DNA from: an archaeon
GTDB lineage: Archaea; Nanobdellota; Nanobdellia; Pacearchaeales; GW2011-AR1
DNA: 64,000 bases
Direction: 5' to 3'
Assembly (NCBI GenBank): GCA_027343665.1
Contig: DAHWKL010000001.1
Span: forward strand, 190,773 to 254,772
The notes beneath the pieces are model-generated. The model did no database searches and was not told the origin of the DNA. It worked only from the letters and a program-made list of their open reading frames with translations. The translations under genes and the position numbers were made by a program. This document shows positions 29,872 to 39,732 of the stretch, piece after piece; within the stretch, counting starts at the first letter, position 1; every line of letters begins with the position of its first letter.

Positions 29872-30783
29872 TTATGTTTTTATCCAGCTAGGATCATAGA
29901 TTGTAACAGGATCTCCGAATTTTAATATTTTAAATTTTGACTTTTCAATTTTCCAGTCCAAACCCTCTAATTTTCCAGTATTAATATAAATTGTATTACC
30001 AATCTTCTCTTCAGCTTTCTTTTTTAAAAATCTTGGAAGATAATCTTGTGGCTTTTCCCGATGCTCTTTTGAGAAAAAGGCCGTAGCTAGATGAAATTCT
30101 CTGATTTTAGCAGCTCCATTGGACCGAAAATCAAAATAACTTGGGCCAAAATTCCTTGCCCAGTCCTCGGAAAACTTTTCTTCAGTCTTATTATTAAAGC
30201 TTGAAAGAGTAAGCTCTTCAAGTGTGCAATATGGCAAAGCTGTCAAATCTTCATCTAAAATAACCAGCTGGAAAATGTAAGTGCTAGATTCACTTTTTGG
30301 CGGGCCGTAATGGAATTCTCGAAAGCTCTGCGGAATCATTATCGCAAATCTTGTTGAACTATCCATATCAAAAATTTTCTTGTGCAAAATACCAAGATCC
30401 ATAGGAATCTCATAATGAGAAAGAATTTTAATCAGACCCTTGAAAGACTCAGAATTTGTCAGGTTAATTGCGCCCCAGTCTTCTCCTCTCCAGTGCGAGA
30501 AATCTGTATCTCTGTATTCAATCTCTTCAGCCCAATCAAGTATTGGGAAACTTAACGGTATGGAAAGTGAATAAATTTTTTTTTGATCTTCTGGGGTTAT
30601 CCTAGCGATCCTTGGCATTGTTTCCCAGGACTTTCTATAATGATCTTTTGCAAATTTTTCATATGGAGAAAGTTTTCCTACATTTCTCAATCTTACTTCC
30701 TGAAGTTTCCTTGCATCTGGAATAGAAGGAGCCCCTGCTGAAAAAAGTTTGTCTATAAGATATTTTCTTGTTTGTTTTACCAT
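29872..30783 (-). CDS. hypothetical protein
   Basis: 303 aa ORF, no recognised family. Confidence 0.6.
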   Translation of the reverse strand: MVKQTRKYLIDKLFSAGAPSIPDARKLQEVRLRNVGKLSPYEKFAKDHYRKSWETMPRIARITPEDQKKIYSLSIPLSFPILDWAEEIEYRDTDFSHWRGEDWGAINLTNSESFKGLIKILSHYEIPMDLGILHKKIFDMDSSTRFAIMIPQSFREFHYGPPKSESSTYIFQLVILDEDLTALPYCTLEELTLSSFNNKTEEKFSEDWARNFGPSYFDFRSNGAAKIREFHLATAFFSKEHREKPQDYLPRFLKKKAEEKIGNTIYINTGKLEGLDWKIEKSKFKILKFGDPVTIYDPSWIKT

Positions 30784-30847
30784 GAGTAACCTATCCCATA
30801 AATCTTTAAAAACAATTCAGCACTTTTCACCCAATATTAGAGTTAAA

Positions 30848-31618
30848 ATGATAGAAGACTTAAAAGCAGTTGGGCTAGGATATTATGAAAGCAAAATCAT
30901 TGAAGTCCTGATGAAAGAGAAACTCAATCTTCGAGAGTTGAGCAAAAAATCAGGGGTTCCTTTTGGAAAAATTTATTCTATTATTAAATCATTAAAAAAT
31001 AAAAAATTGATAAAGGAAAATAACTCCAGACCAAAGTTAGTATATATAGATAATGTCTCAGAAGTTATATCAGAACTTTTAAAAGAAAAGGAGGAAAAAG
31101 AAAAAAAGATCACCGAAAATCTCCGAAATATCGCAACAGAGATAGACAGGAGCAAAAAAAAACCTCAGAGATTTTTTCAAATAGGAACGAATATACAAGA
31201 TAATAAAAGAATACAAATGAGAAGCTTTACAGAAGCACAAAATGAAATTCTCCAAATATTGAATATCCACCATAAACCTGAATCTAACAGAGAAAGCAAA
31301 ACCATCTGGGAAAAGGAAATCATGAATGCTGTCAAAAGAGGAATAATTTTCAGGTCAATTTACCCAAAGAAGACAACCCTCCCAAAAATTCTTGATAATC
31401 TGAACAAGAAATATCCGGAAAAATTCCAAGTCAGAAGACTTGACACAGATTTTACAAGGTGCGACATAATTGATGGGAAAAAAGTCCTGTTAAAACTAAT
31501 TACTTCTGATGCTATCGGTTTTGGGGGAACTATATTTGTTGAGAATGAAGATTTGGCTTACAATCTGAAAGCTATATTTGAAGAGATGTGGGAACAAGGA
31601 AATCCACATGTGATTTGA
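30848..31618 (+). CDS. TrmB-family transcriptional regulator
   Basis: LKAVGLGYYESKIIEVLMKEKLNLRELSKKSGVPFGKIYSIIKSLKNKKLIKE wHTH; C-terminal sensor-like domain; ATG at 30848 avoids overlap with the divergent gene. Confidence 0.85.
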   Translation: MIEDLKAVGLGYYESKIIEVLMKEKLNLRELSKKSGVPFGKIYSIIKSLKNKKLIKENNSRPKLVYIDNVSEVISELLKEKEEKEKKITENLRNIATEIDRSKKKPQRFFQIGTNIQDNKRIQMRSFTEAQNEILQILNIHHKPESNRESKTIWEKEIMNAVKRGIIFRSIYPKKTTLPKILDNLNKKYPEKFQVRRLDTDFTRCDIIDGKKVLLKLITSDAIGFGGTIFVENEDLAYNLKAIFEEMWEQGNPHVI

Positions 31619-31736
31619 TAGCTTTTCATTTTTTATCAATTATACCCTTACTCCACATAGCGCGTTTAAATTTGTTTGTCATTAATAAGTAACAAAAATA
31701 AGAAGATTTATAAAGATATTTCCATAATGGGTTTTT

Positions 31737-32822
31737 ATGATAACAATAGAGGATATACTTAATCTTAATGATAATGATATAAGAGAATCCATTGGGGTCA
31801 ATCAAGGAAAACAGTTCATACACCCTTCAGGAAGGGCGGAACCAATTAAAGGAATAGCAAAAGAAGCACTTAGGAAATCCTTAGACTATTATTATACTCA
31901 ATTGTCCAGGAAGAAAAAACATCTTGCAAAAGAGATACAAGAACACAGAGAAAAGTATGGGATAAAAAGAAATGAAACTCTACTTTCAATGATAAAAGAT
32001 ATCCACCCGCAAGCCGTGCAAAAAATGGGGAGGCTGGTTTATTACATTGGACAAGGCACAGATTTGGAAAGAAGAATCTTATCTGGAGAAACAATAATTA
32101 ATGAAACAGAAAAAAGAATAATCACAGAAGCTGCATCTGTTTATTCTTATTTCACAAGAGGGATACAGAAGATTTTCTTCATGCCAAAGTTCTTTTATGA
32201 AGAAGAAATGTTTGATTTCAGTAAGATTTCACAATTAACTGATCAAGAAAAATATGCAAATTCGGGAGAGGTGAAATCTAAGTTTGTTAAAATAAAAAGT
32301 AAAGATGGCAATAATAAAATAAGTATTAGTTACACTCTTCTTGAAGATGGGATAATATTTCAATATCTTGCATTTAATCTTAGCGGAGATAGCAGTCAGG
32401 ATAAAATGCATATTGTAGGAAAAACGGATTATTTTGGGAATATTAAGGATATATATCATATAGAAGTGCAAGAAAAAATACATGATTATGATATAAATGA
32501 ACTTGCATATTTAATAAAAGTTTTAAATGAAGGGATAAATGAATCAGATCTTATGGCAATACTCCAACCACAAAAAAGAATTGAGTACAAGACTGACATT
32601 AAAACCAAAGAAGTCTTTGCTAACATTACCACTCATGAAGACAATGTGAAAAGGGTAGGAAACTTGAAGTTCAATAAAAACATTACAAATTTTGAGCTAA
32701 TAAAAAATGAACCTTGGATAGCTGGGGGGCCGGTCTTTCAAAAAGTGATCGATTACATAAAAGAAAATGAAAACAAACTTAAGGAAATTTATCAAAGGAA
32801 AATCAAAGGGCAAAATTTTTAG
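31737..32822 (+). CDS. hypothetical protein
   Basis: 361 aa ORF preceded by a TATA-like TTTATAAAG. Confidence 0.65.
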   Translation: MITIEDILNLNDNDIRESIGVNQGKQFIHPSGRAEPIKGIAKEALRKSLDYYYTQLSRKKKHLAKEIQEHREKYGIKRNETLLSMIKDIHPQAVQKMGRLVYYIGQGTDLERRILSGETIINETEKRIITEAASVYSYFTRGIQKIFFMPKFFYEEEMFDFSKISQLTDQEKYANSGEVKSKFVKIKSKDGNNKISISYTLLEDGIIFQYLAFNLSGDSSQDKMHIVGKTDYFGNIKDIYHIEVQEKIHDYDINELAYLIKVLNEGINESDLMAILQPQKRIEYKTDIKTKEVFANITTHEDNVKRVGNLKFNKNITNFELIKNEPWIAGGPVFQKVIDYIKENENKLKEIYQRKIKGQNF

Positions 32823-33497
32823 TCAAACCCCTAATTCTATCTGCGTCAGTTTTTCACAGGCTTCTTCCCATGTAGACCAAGATTTCCTGAATAAATCATC
32901 ATTTTTGTATTTGAGAGCAAATTTCTCGACGAACCGCATCGTTAGCGGATCGGTACAGTAGCCCGATCCTATTTCGCCCCCGTATTTTTCTTTCAGGAGA
33001 TCCATCCTTCTTTCCCTTTCAGACTTGGCAAGTATGGATGCTGCCCCAACAGAAAGGTAATTCCTGTCGGCTTTATGCTCAATAACAAAATCTAGGTTAG
33101 ATAAGTTTTTTATTTTTGGTTTCAGAAGATTTGTCCAGCTTTCTATACCTATTGAAGGGCAGTCGATTATGACTTTCATCTTCTCTTTGCCATCATTTAT
33201 TCTGTTGATTATTTCTGCAAATTTATCTGCTTCAAGTTTCGTGAGTTTTGAGCCGTCTTTTACAGCTTTATCTATTTCAGCAGTTTCACATACAATAATC
33301 TCAAAAGCTTTCGCGATTTTTTTTATCTCAGCTTCCAGAAAACCGCGTCTGCCAGGAGTTACCAATTTTGAATCTTTGACGCCCAGTCTCCTGAACAGAA
33401 TTTCGTCTTCTTTTTCAATTAAGCATCCTGCAAGGGCCATTGGCCCCATAACGGGCCCTTTTCCGGCTTCATCAAGACCAAGAATCAACTCGACCAT
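32823..33497 (-). CDS. rnhB: ribonuclease HII
   Basis: ILGLDEAGKGPVMGPMALAGCLIE; VIIDCPS; VEHKADRNYLSVGAASILAKSERERRM. Confidence 0.94.
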   Translation of the reverse strand: MVELILGLDEAGKGPVMGPMALAGCLIEKEDEILFRRLGVKDSKLVTPGRRGFLEAEIKKIAKAFEIIVCETAEIDKAVKDGSKLTKLEADKFAEIINRINDGKEKMKVIIDCPSIGIESWTNLLKPKIKNLSNLDFVIEHKADRNYLSVGAASILAKSERERRMDLLKEKYGGEIGSGYCTDPLTMRFVEKFALKYKNDDLFRKSWSTWEEACEKLTQIELGV

Positions 33498-33647
33498 GAA
33501 CCGAAAAAACACCGAAGCTTTTTAAGAATTGCGGACAAAGATGGACAAATGAAAGCAAGGTCGGTAAAAAACTGAAGATTAGATGTTACCTCTTATAAAA
33601 TACTACAATTAGTAAAATTTTTAAATTATTAATAATTAAAAATTGAT

Positions 33648-34073
33648 ATGGGAAGTAGAATAAAAGAATTTATTGATAATACTAAGTTGTTCGGTGAAGT
33701 TATCACACTATTGCCCGTTAGTTTTATGAATTATGGTGCTCATATATTAGCTAAAGCTTTTTCTGAAAAGGTAAGATATGGAAAAAACCTTGAAAAGATA
33801 CTCGAAAAAGAATCTTCAAAACTTGGTTTAGATGAGAAAAATGTCCATGTAAAATTTGGTCCTACTTTTCTCGATACAGCAGAAGTGGAAAAAATTCCAA
33901 ATGGAAATTATGAAATTCTACTAAGTGAAAATTATCAGGATGCATTCACTTTAAGACATGAGCTGTATCATATTTACAAAAAACATTTTGAGGATAAAAG
34001 TCCTTCCGTTACAAGATTATTTCTTAGGGAATCACAATCAACGTTATATGGATTATTTAGGATAAAAATCTAA
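33648..34073 (+). CDS. small putative zinc metallopeptidase-like protein (HExxH)
   Basis: TLRHELYHIYKKHF motif in a 141-aa protein. Confidence 0.55.
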   Translation: MGSRIKEFIDNTKLFGEVITLLPVSFMNYGAHILAKAFSEKVRYGKNLEKILEKESSKLGLDEKNVHVKFGPTFLDTAEVEKIPNGNYEILLSENYQDAFTLRHELYHIYKKHFEDKSPSVTRLFLRESQSTLYGLFRIKI

Positions 34074-34149
34074 AAGACCTAGTGGGTTTTCATGAAAATT
34101 TTTTCATGCGTTCCGTTAATATTATAAAGCACATTTTTTTATTACCGGC

Positions 34150-35061
34150 ATGGAAAATATTAAGGTAATCTTATTTTACAAGTTTGCAGATCTGAAAAAT
34201 CCGGGAGAATTCGTGAAAGAGCACCTGAAATTTTGCAAAGAACTGGGGATATTAGGAAGAGTCTTGGTCTCACATGAAGGAATAAACGGAAGCATCACTG
34301 GGACAGACTGGCAGATTGACAGGTACAAAGAAAACTTAAGATCAGATAAAAGATTCACAGACATAACTTTCAAGGAAGAGGAAATCATTGAAAAACCATT
34401 TACAAAAATGAAAGTTAAATTCAGAAAAGAGATAGTTACATTCGGAGAAAAAGTTGATCTGGCAAGAAAAGGAGATTATATAGCTCCGGAGAAGTTGAAA
34501 GAGATGTATGACAATAAAGAGGAATTCATCATACTTGACGCAAGAAATGATTATGAATATAAAATAGGCAGATTCAAAAATGCCATACATCTTGACATAA
34601 AAAATTTCAGAGATTTTCCATCCGCACTTAAAAGAATAGAAAACCTGAAAGACAAAAAAATTGTGACTTACTGCACCGGTGGGGTAAGATGCGAGAAAGC
34701 TTCGTCTTATATGAAAGAAAGAGGTTTCAGAAATGTCATGCAGCTTAAAGATGGGATACTCGCATTCGGAAAAAAGTTCCCTGACACAGTATGGGAAGGC
34801 AAATGTTTTGTATTCGATAAAAGGCTTGTCCAAAGTATAAATTCCAATGAAGACACTATCTCAGAATGTTTCATATGCTCAGCACCATCGGATCTTTACA
34901 GGAATTGCAGGAACCTTGACTGTGACAGACTTTTCATATCCTGCCTCAACTGTCAAAAAGAGCTCAACGGATGCTGTTCTAAAGAATGCCTCACCGAGTT
35001 CAGAAAACAATGTATGGGCAAGTCGATTGCAAAACAGGGAAGAAGAAGTTTAACAATGTAA
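34150..35061 (+). CDS. trhO: rhodanese-domain protein, TrhO/YceA-like tRNA uridine hydroxylase
   Basis: FYKFADLKNPGEF, GRVLVSHEGINGSITG, LDARNDYEYKIGRFKNAIH, TYCTGGVRCEKASSYMKERGF, C-terminal Cys-rich region. Confidence 0.88.
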   Translation: MENIKVILFYKFADLKNPGEFVKEHLKFCKELGILGRVLVSHEGINGSITGTDWQIDRYKENLRSDKRFTDITFKEEEIIEKPFTKMKVKFRKEIVTFGEKVDLARKGDYIAPEKLKEMYDNKEEFIILDARNDYEYKIGRFKNAIHLDIKNFRDFPSALKRIENLKDKKIVTYCTGGVRCEKASSYMKERGFRNVMQLKDGILAFGKKFPDTVWEGKCFVFDKRLVQSINSNEDTISECFICSAPSDLYRNCRNLDCDRLFISCLNCQKELNGCCSKECLTEFRKQCMGKSIAKQGRRSLTM

Positions 35062-35115
35062 TCAAAGATTCCAAAAAGATATAAAGGGTTTTTCTTTCAT
35101 ATCTGTTAAAGAGAG

Positions 35116-35760
35116 ATGATGGAAAAGTTAGACAAAAGAATAAGCCCGAAACATTTTCATGTGACCATTTTCGGGAGCGCAAGGATAAAAAAGAATGATC
35201 CAATCTACAAAGAGATTTACAAACTCGCGGAGATGGTGGGAAAAAGGAACTGGGATGTGGTCACAGGCGGCGGTCCCGGCATAATGGAAGCTGCCAATCT
35301 GGGTCACAGAAAAGGAAACAAAGGGAAAGATGCACACTCAATAGGTCTGGGGATAAAACTTCCACATGAACAAAGATTCAACACGGGAGTGCAGTTATAC
35401 CAGGAGTTTAAAATATTCTCAAGGAGACTAGACAATTTCATGCTCTTATCGAATGCGATAGTAATAGCTCCCGGAGGGGTGGGAACACTTCTTGAATTAT
35501 TGTACTCTTGGGAACTTATGCAGGTCGGGGACACATGTCAGATACCAATAATATTATTGGGGAATATCTGGGACGGACTTTTAAAATGGCTGAGGGAAAA
35601 ACCATTGAAGGAAAAATATTTCGAAGAAAAGGATTTCAAACTGCTTTATCACGCCAAAAGTTCAAAAGAAGCGATAGAGATCATAGATAATGCCTACGAA
35701 AGGTGGACAAAAGGAGACAGAACATTCTGCTTAAATTATAAGAAATACAAAATAAAATGA
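35116..35760 (+). CDS. LOG family protein (NMP phosphoribohydrolase-like)
   Basis: VTGGGPGIMEAANLGHRKG; IAPGGVGTLLELLYSWELMQVG. Confidence 0.88.
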   Translation: MMEKLDKRISPKHFHVTIFGSARIKKNDPIYKEIYKLAEMVGKRNWDVVTGGGPGIMEAANLGHRKGNKGKDAHSIGLGIKLPHEQRFNTGVQLYQEFKIFSRRLDNFMLLSNAIVIAPGGVGTLLELLYSWELMQVGDTCQIPIILLGNIWDGLLKWLREKPLKEKYFEEKDFKLLYHAKSSKEAIEIIDNAYERWTKGDRTFCLNYKKYKIK

Positions 35761-36224
35761 AAATCTTCATAGGCTCTGATCATGCAGGATTCGAATATAA
35801 AAGCAAGATCAAAGAGTGGCTGGATAAAAGTGGCTACAGCGTCGAAGACGTCGGGCCTTTCAAGTATGACCCAAAGGATGATTATCCCACTTACAGCTTT
35901 AAAGTGGCTGAACAAGTTGCAAAAACAAAAGATTCGTACGGAGTCATAATCGCACGCTCAGGAATAGGAGAAAGCATCGTCGCGAATAAGGTCACAGGCG
36001 TAAGAGCAGTTTCTTTCTTTGGAAAACCACCAAAAGATTTCCTGAAAATGTCGAGGATGCATGACAACACAAACGTCCTTTGTTTCGGTTCAGAATTTGT
36101 GACTCTCCCGGAAGCTAAAAAAGCCATAACAATATGGCTTAAGACAGAATTCAAAAACGAAACAAGACACAAAAGAAGACTAAAAGAAATCTCAGACTAC
36201 GAAAAGAAACATTGGAGAAACTGA
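35757..36224 (+). CDS. rpiB: ribose-5-phosphate isomerase B
   Basis: IGSDHAGFEYKSKIKEWLDKSGYSVEDVGP; ARSGIGESIVANKVTGVRAV; MHDNTNVLCFG. Confidence 0.9.
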   Translation: MKIFIGSDHAGFEYKSKIKEWLDKSGYSVEDVGPFKYDPKDDYPTYSFKVAEQVAKTKDSYGVIIARSGIGESIVANKVTGVRAVSFFGKPPKDFLKMSRMHDNTNVLCFGSEFVTLPEAKKAITIWLKTEFKNETRHKRRLKEISDYEKKHWRN

Positions 36225-36225
36225 A

Positions 36226-36861
36226 ATGAGAAAAGTCATACCGACGATTTTTGCACACAATAAAAAAGAATTTGATGAAAGATTAAAAAGATTACTCCCG
36301 ATATCAAACTATTTCCAGATAGATTTCATGGACGGGAAATTCGTCTCGGGGAAATCTGTCAAGATCTCCGAAATCCCCGACCTGAGAAGGTATAAGAAAA
36401 ATTTTGAAGCTCATCTCATGATAAAAAATCCTGAAAAAGAGATCGAAGAGCTCAGGAAAAAAGGGTTCAAAAAGATCATTTTCCACATAGAATCAACAAA
36501 AAACCCCGATAAAGCCATTAATGAAATAAAAAGATCTGAAATGAAATGCTTTATTGCCGTGAACCCTGAAACAAAAGCCGAAAGAGTTTTTCCGATGGCG
36601 GAAAAAATGGATGGCATCATGTTCATGGGAGTGCGTCCGGGAAAAGAAAATCAGAATTTTATAAGATCGGTTTACAAGAAAATAGTCTTGACAAAAAGGA
36701 GATTTCCTGATAAAGTGGTTCAAGTTGACGGCGGTGTAGATGATAAAACGATAATGAAACTCAAAAATTCTGGTTTGGACATTGCAAATACCGGTTCATA
36801 CGTGAACAATTCAGAAAATCCAAGGGAAGCTCTGAGAAAATTAAAAAAACTTTTTGGCTGA
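36226..36861 (+). CDS. rpe: ribulose-phosphate 3-epimerase-like protein
   Basis: IDFMDGKFV, EAHLMIKNPE, MGVRPGKENQNFI, VQVDGGV, GSYV. Confidence 0.85.
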   Translation: MRKVIPTIFAHNKKEFDERLKRLLPISNYFQIDFMDGKFVSGKSVKISEIPDLRRYKKNFEAHLMIKNPEKEIEELRKKGFKKIIFHIESTKNPDKAINEIKRSEMKCFIAVNPETKAERVFPMAEKMDGIMFMGVRPGKENQNFIRSVYKKIVLTKRRFPDKVVQVDGGVDDKTIMKLKNSGLDIANTGSYVNNSENPREALRKLKKLFG

Positions 36862-38667
36862 TTCAGCAATAGCATCAGCGTCAATCTTGTATTTATGCAA
36901 TAATTCGTCTTTTGCTCCTGAATGCGGAATACCTTCCACAAAAAGATGGTTTATCTTTATCCCGGAGTCTCTAAGTTCGGAGATAAGCATCTCGCCGATC
37001 CCGCCCTCTCCGTGATGATCCTCTGAGACAACAATTTTCCCGCCGTGCTTTCTGATGAATTTCACGAATTTCTTTGAATCGAAAGGTTTTATCTTGTATA
37101 AATCCACGACGGCAACTTTTTTCCCTTCTGCAGTTAATTTCTCGTAAGCTTTCAAAGATTCATGCAGAGTTATACCTGACCCTACAAGAACGGCTTCATC
37201 TTTTCTTGATTCACGGACGGCCTTAAAATCTTCGATACCAAAAACTTCAGAATTTTTGTATATCACGGGTAATTTTGGCCTTGTGGTTCTTAAATATTTT
37301 ATCCCTTTCATTTTTCCGGAGAGGAAAAGAAGTTTTTGTGCAGAGACTGCGTCTGATGGACAAAAAATAACTGAATCCGGAAGGCTTCTGAAAAGCGAGA
37401 TGTCCTCCAGGCCCATCTGTGAGGCACCATCTTCCCCTATTGAAACTCCCGCATGACTCCCGCATACAGTAAAATTCGCGGAGGATAAAGCAGACATTCT
37501 CAGTTGGTCATAGGCTCTTGTGAGAAAAGCGGAAAATGTCGAAGGATAAGGGTTCATCCCTTTTTTGCTGAGCCCGAGAGAAAGTCCGATCATATTCTGC
37601 TCTGAGATATAATTTTCCACGAATTGGCCTTTTGTTCCGGAATCTTTCTCGACATTCTCGGAATAAGTTGAATTTCCAACCTCGGAGTCTATTGCTATAA
37701 CACTCGGATCAGAACGGGCAAGTTCGAGCAGAGCTCTCCCGTAAGCCTCACGCGTTGAAACTTCTTCACCTATTTTGTAAAGGTCAGATTTAAGAGTCCT
37801 GAGTTTTATGCCGAATTTGACTTTTTCTGGGGATTTTATGCTTATTTTAGGCATTGCCCTGTGAGGAATCTCTTTGAGAGCCGCTTCAAGCTCAGATTCG
37901 GAAAGAGCTTTCCCATGCCAACCATTTTTTCCTTCAAGAAAAGAAACCCCTTTTCCCTTGACAGTTTTCGCAAGGATTACAGAAGGTTTCTGCGAAAATT
38001 TCGCTTTCTTCACTGCATTTATGATTTCAATGATATTATGACCATCAGCGACAATTGTTTCCCATCCGAAACTCTCGAATTTCTTTTTATAATTTTCCAG
38101 ATTATATCCGAACATTGTCTCCCTTGTCTGGCCAAGTCTGTTCACATCGACAATTGCTATTATATTTTCTATTCCGTGGTAAGAAGCAAAATTCAAGGAT
38201 TCATAAACTGAACCCTCCGCGAGCTCAGAATCTCCCATAAGAACATAGACATATGACTTCCTTTTTTGCATTCTCATCGCAAGAGCCATCCCAAGCCCGA
38301 CAGAAAGTCCCTGACCAAGTGAGCCGGTCGCAACTTTCACCCAAGGGAGAGAACGCGGCATCGGATGGCCTTCAAGAGGACTCCCGAATTTTCTCAAAGT
38401 TTTTAGATCGTTTTTTATGCATCCTGCCCTTTTCAAAGCTGAATACAAAATCGGAGCCGCGTGACCTTTACTAAGTATAAACTCATCATTATCAGGATTC
38501 TCAGGATTCTTCACGTCATAAGCCATCTCATTAAAGAACAGAGCGGCCATTATTTCTGCGCATGAGAGGCAAGATGTCGGATGTCCGCTTCCAGCAGCAG
38601 TCGTTGAAATGAGCGAATCCCTCCTTAAGACACTTGCAATACTTTCAAGATCATTGATCAGCACCAT
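36841..38667 (-). CDS. tkt: transketolase, full-length
   Basis: GHPTSCLSCAEIMAALFF, LSKGHAAPILYSAL, GSLGQGLSVGLGMALA, MGDSELAEGSVYESLNFA; C-terminal pyrimidine domain. Confidence 0.93.
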   Translation of the reverse strand: MVLINDLESIASVLRRDSLISTTAAGSGHPTSCLSCAEIMAALFFNEMAYDVKNPENPDNDEFILSKGHAAPILYSALKRAGCIKNDLKTLRKFGSPLEGHPMPRSLPWVKVATGSLGQGLSVGLGMALAMRMQKRKSYVYVLMGDSELAEGSVYESLNFASYHGIENIIAIVDVNRLGQTRETMFGYNLENYKKKFESFGWETIVADGHNIIEIINAVKKAKFSQKPSVILAKTVKGKGVSFLEGKNGWHGKALSESELEAALKEIPHRAMPKISIKSPEKVKFGIKLRTLKSDLYKIGEEVSTREAYGRALLELARSDPSVIAIDSEVGNSTYSENVEKDSGTKGQFVENYISEQNMIGLSLGLSKKGMNPYPSTFSAFLTRAYDQLRMSALSSANFTVCGSHAGVSIGEDGASQMGLEDISLFRSLPDSVIFCPSDAVSAQKLLFLSGKMKGIKYLRTTRPKLPVIYKNSEVFGIEDFKAVRESRKDEAVLVGSGITLHESLKAYEKLTAEGKKVAVVDLYKIKPFDSKKFVKFIRKHGGKIVVSEDHHGEGGIGEMLISELRDSGIKINHLFVEGIPHSGAKDELLHKYKIDADAIAESAKKFF

Positions 38668-38704
38668 CTTTCTTAAAGATAAATGGGAGAAAGATTTTAT
38701 AAAT

Positions 38705-39523
38705 TTAATATTTTCCGTCAACCAACTTTTTGTATTCTGGGACTATATCTTTTGTGAAACCCCTCATCCCTTCTGCTGTCTTGAAGTGGTTTACAAGGGA
38801 TTCGATTATATCAAAAGGCGCGGTGATAATGTCGGCACCTGCGATTATACATTCCCTGAATTCCCTTTTGTTTCTTATGCTCGCAGCGAGTATCTTGGTT
38901 TTTATCTTTTCCTTGTCGAATATTTCACGCGCCTCTTTTATCAGATCAACTCCTGAGATTATGCCCTCATCTTCGAGAACTTTCCCTTTCTTCTTTTCCC
39001 CTTTTTCAGGAAAATAGTCGTCTTTGTCAAAGCTTATTTTGTATTTCTTCCTTATGAAATCATCTTCCCTACCTACAAATGGGCTCACGAATTTTGCTCC
39101 TGCGCGGGCAGCGAGAAGGGCTTGTTCGGGCGTAAAGATGAGCGTGCAGTTCACTGGAATTTTTTCTTTCGACAGTATTTTTATCGCCTTTATGCCGTCA
39201 AAATCCCCGCCTGAAGATTCATCAAATGAAGGATTGACCGGGATTTTTATGTAAACATTTTTTCCCACACCATTGAATTTTTTGTATAATTTTTCTCCCT
39301 CTTTGACCATTTCTTTGTAAGTGTTTCCGATGACTTCAAGGCTAACGGGTTTTCCTTTGGCTACCTTCAGGATTTTTTTTATGTAATCTTCAATATCCCC
39401 GCCGAATTCATCTGAAGCTTTCTTTATCAAGCTCGGATTTGTCGTCACGCCATCAAGAAGTCCCCAGCTTTTGACTTTCTCGATCTCATCGAGTTTTGCC
39501 GAGTCAAGAAATATTTTCACCAT
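38705..39523 (-). CDS. tal: transaldolase
   Basis: KIFLDSAKLDEIEKVKSWGLLDGVTTNPSLI, VYIKIPV, NCTLIFTPEQALLAARAGAKFVSPFVGR. Confidence 0.92.
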   Translation of the reverse strand: MVKIFLDSAKLDEIEKVKSWGLLDGVTTNPSLIKKASDEFGGDIEDYIKKILKVAKGKPVSLEVIGNTYKEMVKEGEKLYKKFNGVGKNVYIKIPVNPSFDESSGGDFDGIKAIKILSKEKIPVNCTLIFTPEQALLAARAGAKFVSPFVGREDDFIRKKYKISFDKDDYFPEKGEKKKGKVLEDEGIISGVDLIKEAREIFDKEKIKTKILAASIRNKREFRECIIAGADIITAPFDIIESLVNHFKTAEGMRGFTKDIVPEYKKLVDGKY

Positions 39524-39564
39524 CTTGGATTAATAAAACGGAGGGAGTTTATAGGAGTTGCGGA

Positions 39565-39645
39565 CGCCCGGACCAGGACTCGAACCTGGATACCCTTTCG
39601 GGTCGGCCTTTCCAGGGCCGTGCAATACCCTTATGCGATCCGGGC
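39565..39645 (-). tRNA. tRNA-Ser (GGA)
   Basis: Acceptor GCCCGGA/TCCGGGC, anticodon arm CGGCC-CTGGAAA-GGCCG, class II variable arm CCCGAAAGGG, T arm CCAGG-TTCGAGT-CCTGG. Confidence 0.95.
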
Positions 39646-39732
39646 TTAATCTGTCTAGAAAAAACGGGAGAGTTAAAAATGTTGCTAAAGAACCTCAAGA
39701 AGGTTTTAATACAAGGAATGCCTTAATTTTAC

